NCBI RefSeq assembly: GCF_014268885.2
Contig: NZ_CP077095.1
Span: 310,001 to 374,000, forward strand
DNA: 64,000 bases
Direction: 5' to 3'
From: Pseudomonas xantholysinigenes
GTDB lineage: Bacteria; Pseudomonadota; Gammaproteobacteria; Pseudomonadales; Pseudomonadaceae
The notes under the pieces were generated by a model. That model searched no databases and was not told the DNA's origin. It saw only the letters and a program-made list of their open reading frames with translations. Positions 62,500 to 64,000 of the stretch are shown one piece after another. Numbering within the stretch: position 1 is the stretch's first letter; the number at the start of each line of letters is the position of its first letter. A program made the translations under genes and the position numbers.

Positions 62500-62647
62500 C
62501 CGAATCGAATTCCGACGCGCCAGCCCCTGTAGTGCGGGGCTGGTCGCGATAAGCACGCCGATGTCGCGGATGGGAATGTACGGCGCCGGCGGGATGCGCA
62601 TTATCGGAGCCATAAGAAAGGCCGACAGTCGGCTGCTGGAGATGAAC

Positions 62648-63748
62648 ATGTCCGATACCTTCCTCAATCCGGTCACCACTCAGACCTGGGCCAATGGCCG
62701 CCACATCGTGCGCTGCGTCAAGGTCATCCAGGAGACCTGGGACGTGCGCACTTTCTGCTTCATGGCCGACCAGCCGATCATGTTCTTCTTCAAGCCCGGG
62801 CAGTTCGTCACCCTGGAGCTGGAGATCGAAGGCCGGCCTGTGATGCGTTCATACACCATCTCCAGTTCGCCGTCGGTGCCCTACAGTTTCTCGATCACGG
62901 TCAAGCGGGTGCCGGGCGGGCAGGTGTCGAACTTCCTCCACGACACCATGCACGAAGGCGCAGAGTTGCCGGTGCACGGGCCGGTGGGGTTGTTCAACGC
63001 CATCGATTTCCCGGCGGGCAAGGTGCTGTACCTGTCCGGTGGTGTCGGCATCACCCCGGTGATGTCCATGGCCCGCTGGTTCTACGACACCAACGCCAAT
63101 GTCGACATGGTCTTCGTGCACAGCGCCCGTTCGCCGAAGGACATCATCTTCCACCGCGAGCTGGAACAGATGGCCTCGCGCATTCCCAATTTCAGCCTGC
63201 ATATCGTCTGCGAGAAGCACGGGCTGGGCGAGCCGTGGGCGGGCTATCGCGGTTACCTCAACCAGCGCCTGATGGAGCTGATCGCCCCGGACTACATGGA
63301 GCGGGTGATCTTCTGCTGCGGCCCGACGCCCTACATGAACGCGGTCAAGCGCATGCTCGAGGCGGTTGGCTTCGACATGCACAACTATCACGAGGAATCA
63401 TTCGGTGCGACGCCGCCGGAAGCCAAGGCCGATGCCGTGGAGCACGCGGAAGCGGCGGCCGATGCGCCGGAAGTGGACGTGGCCGACCTCAACCTGGTGG
63501 AGTTCGTCGGCAGCGACAAGAGCATCCGCGTGGCCCCGGGCGAAACCGTGCATGCGGCGGCGGCCAAGCTCGGGTTGATGATCCCCAAGGCCTGCGGCAT
63601 GGGCATCTGCGGCACCTGCAAGGTGCTCAAGCTCGGCGGCGAGGTGGAGATGGAGCACAACGGCGGGATCACCGAGGAGGATGAGGCCGAGGGCTACATC
63701 CTGTCGTGCTGCAGCGTGCCGAAGGGGGATGTGCGCATTGAGTATTGA
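62648..63748 (+). CDS. gbcB: Glycine betaine demethylase reductase subunit GbcB
   Basis: A 366-residue ferredoxin-NAD reductase. The FAD domain (GQFVTLELEIEGRPVMRSYT) and NAD domain (LYLSGGVGITPVMSMARWFY) are followed by a linker and a plant-type [2Fe-2S] domain (PKACGMGICGTCKVLKLGG, ILSCCSVP). It supplies electrons to GbcA. The ATG at 62648 is preferred because GGAG ends at 62641, too close for the ATG at 62642. Confidence 0.94.
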   Translation: MSDTFLNPVTTQTWANGRHIVRCVKVIQETWDVRTFCFMADQPIMFFFKPGQFVTLELEIEGRPVMRSYTISSSPSVPYSFSITVKRVPGGQVSNFLHDTMHEGAELPVHGPVGLFNAIDFPAGKVLYLSGGVGITPVMSMARWFYDTNANVDMVFVHSARSPKDIIFHRELEQMASRIPNFSLHIVCEKHGLGEPWAGYRGYLNQRLMELIAPDYMERVIFCCGPTPYMNAVKRMLEAVGFDMHNYHEESFGATPPEAKADAVEHAEAAADAPEVDVADLNLVEFVGSDKSIRVAPGETVHAAAAKLGLMIPKACGMGICGTCKVLKLGGEVEMEHNGGITEEDEAEGYILSCCSVPKGDVRIEY

Positions 63749-63792
63749 TCTGTGTTCGTAGGGGCCGCAACGCGGTCCTGGTGACATGGGGG

Positions 63793-63810
63793 CCTGATAT
63801 TTTTGCCAGT
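63793..63810 (+). promoter_or_regulatory. Shared accessory-gene element, copy 3
   Basis: CCTGATATTTTTGCCAGT, 61 bases before the RHS start at 63872. Three mismatches to copy 2. It follows gbcB by 45 bases. Confidence 0.5.
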
Positions 63811-63871
63811 TCCACTGCCGCTGCATCGCTGCCAATCTTTAGTCGGAATCCTCGACGAGGGGCTGTGGCCA

Positions 63872-64000
63872 GTGCTTGTCTACCTGCTTACCTGTGACAG
63901 ACAGAACAGCCCCATCGGCGGTGTTGGGTATCCTGGCCGCAGCTATACGGCCTATGGTGCGGTACCGTTACCGATCGGCCCGATGACAGGTTTCTGTGGC
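63872..64000 (+). CDS. Start of a second RHS-core orphan (3' end outside window)
   Basis: From GTG at 63872 the frame reads MLVYLLTCDRQNSPIGGVGY, then PGRSYTAYGAVPLPIGPMTG and FCG to the window end. LLTCDRQ..SP, Y(T/S)AYG and GFxG are the same landmarks as in the RHS orphan at 59950 (LLMTD, YSPYG, GFTG). GAGGGG lies about ten bases upstream. Too short to see the C-terminus. Confidence 0.7.
   Translation, partial: MLVYLLTCDRQNSPIGGVGYPGRSYTAYGAVPLPIGPMTGFCG

Noticed and set aside
62350..62679. 110 in-frame codons upstream of gbcA
   Set aside because: They overlap the gbcB start on the other strand and lack Rieske-family sequence. ATG at 62349 has GAGGA.

Overview
The window looks like a chromosomal stretch from a Pseudomonas of the P. 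putida group. The basis is high GC, two families of Pseudomonas-type REP repeats between genes (TGTGGGAGCGGGTTTACCCGCG and TGTAGGAGCGGCCTTGTGTCGCG types, given here in parts), and a gene order (hisBHAF, cbcXWV, sdaB, gbdR, cdh genes, dgcAB, gbcAB) that I recall from P. putida and P. aeruginosa. No database was searched; family calls come from reading motifs.

Layout. 1-2431: tail of an unknown, possibly toxin-like protein, two duplicated four-helix membrane proteins, and a hicAB toxin-antitoxin pair. 2432-8407: two-component system, TonB-dependent siderophore receptor, DUF3079 protein and copper nitrite reductase NirK. 8572-16412: an integrated island of about 7.8 kb between a displaced, degenerate tRNA 3' end and an intact tRNA-Thr. 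It carries a P4-type integrase beside the tRNA, a second tyrosine recombinase, and an AT-rich cargo of three genes: an Mrr-type PUA/EVE-like sensor protein with an overlapping-signal membrane partner, and a stand-alone P-loop ATPase. 16564-31480: an XRE/DUF2975/lipoprotein operon, mdtJI, a methyltransferase, a basic amino-acid ABC transporter, gabP, ppk2, tRNA-Phe, and asmA-mutY-yggX. 31949-37091: an OFA-family transporter and the histidine genes hisB-hisH-DUF2164-hisA-hisF, with 7-mer repeat hairpins flanking hisA.

37212-63748 is a nearly complete quaternary-amine catabolism region. CbcXWV and CaiX handle choline, betaine and carnitine uptake. CdhA, CdhB-like thioesterase and CdhC turn carnitine into glycine betaine under CdhR. 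GbcAB demethylates betaine to dimethylglycine, DgcAB with its own electron-transfer flavoprotein pair demethylates that to sarcosine, and SdaB drains the serine made from glycine. GbdR is the expected activator. Both AraC-type regulators lie near 21-bp direct repeats.

Three accessory genes sit inside this cluster: a lipoprotein metzincin with a HQxGH zinc motif (44288), an RHS-core orphan (59950), and the start of a second RHS orphan at the window end (63872). All three are preceded by the same 18-bp element, CCTAGTATTTTTGTCAGT, with 1 to 3 changes. The most unusual items are this shared element, the island cargo, the Glu-to-Gln metzincin, and an M19 'dipeptidase' lacking its usual metal ligands.
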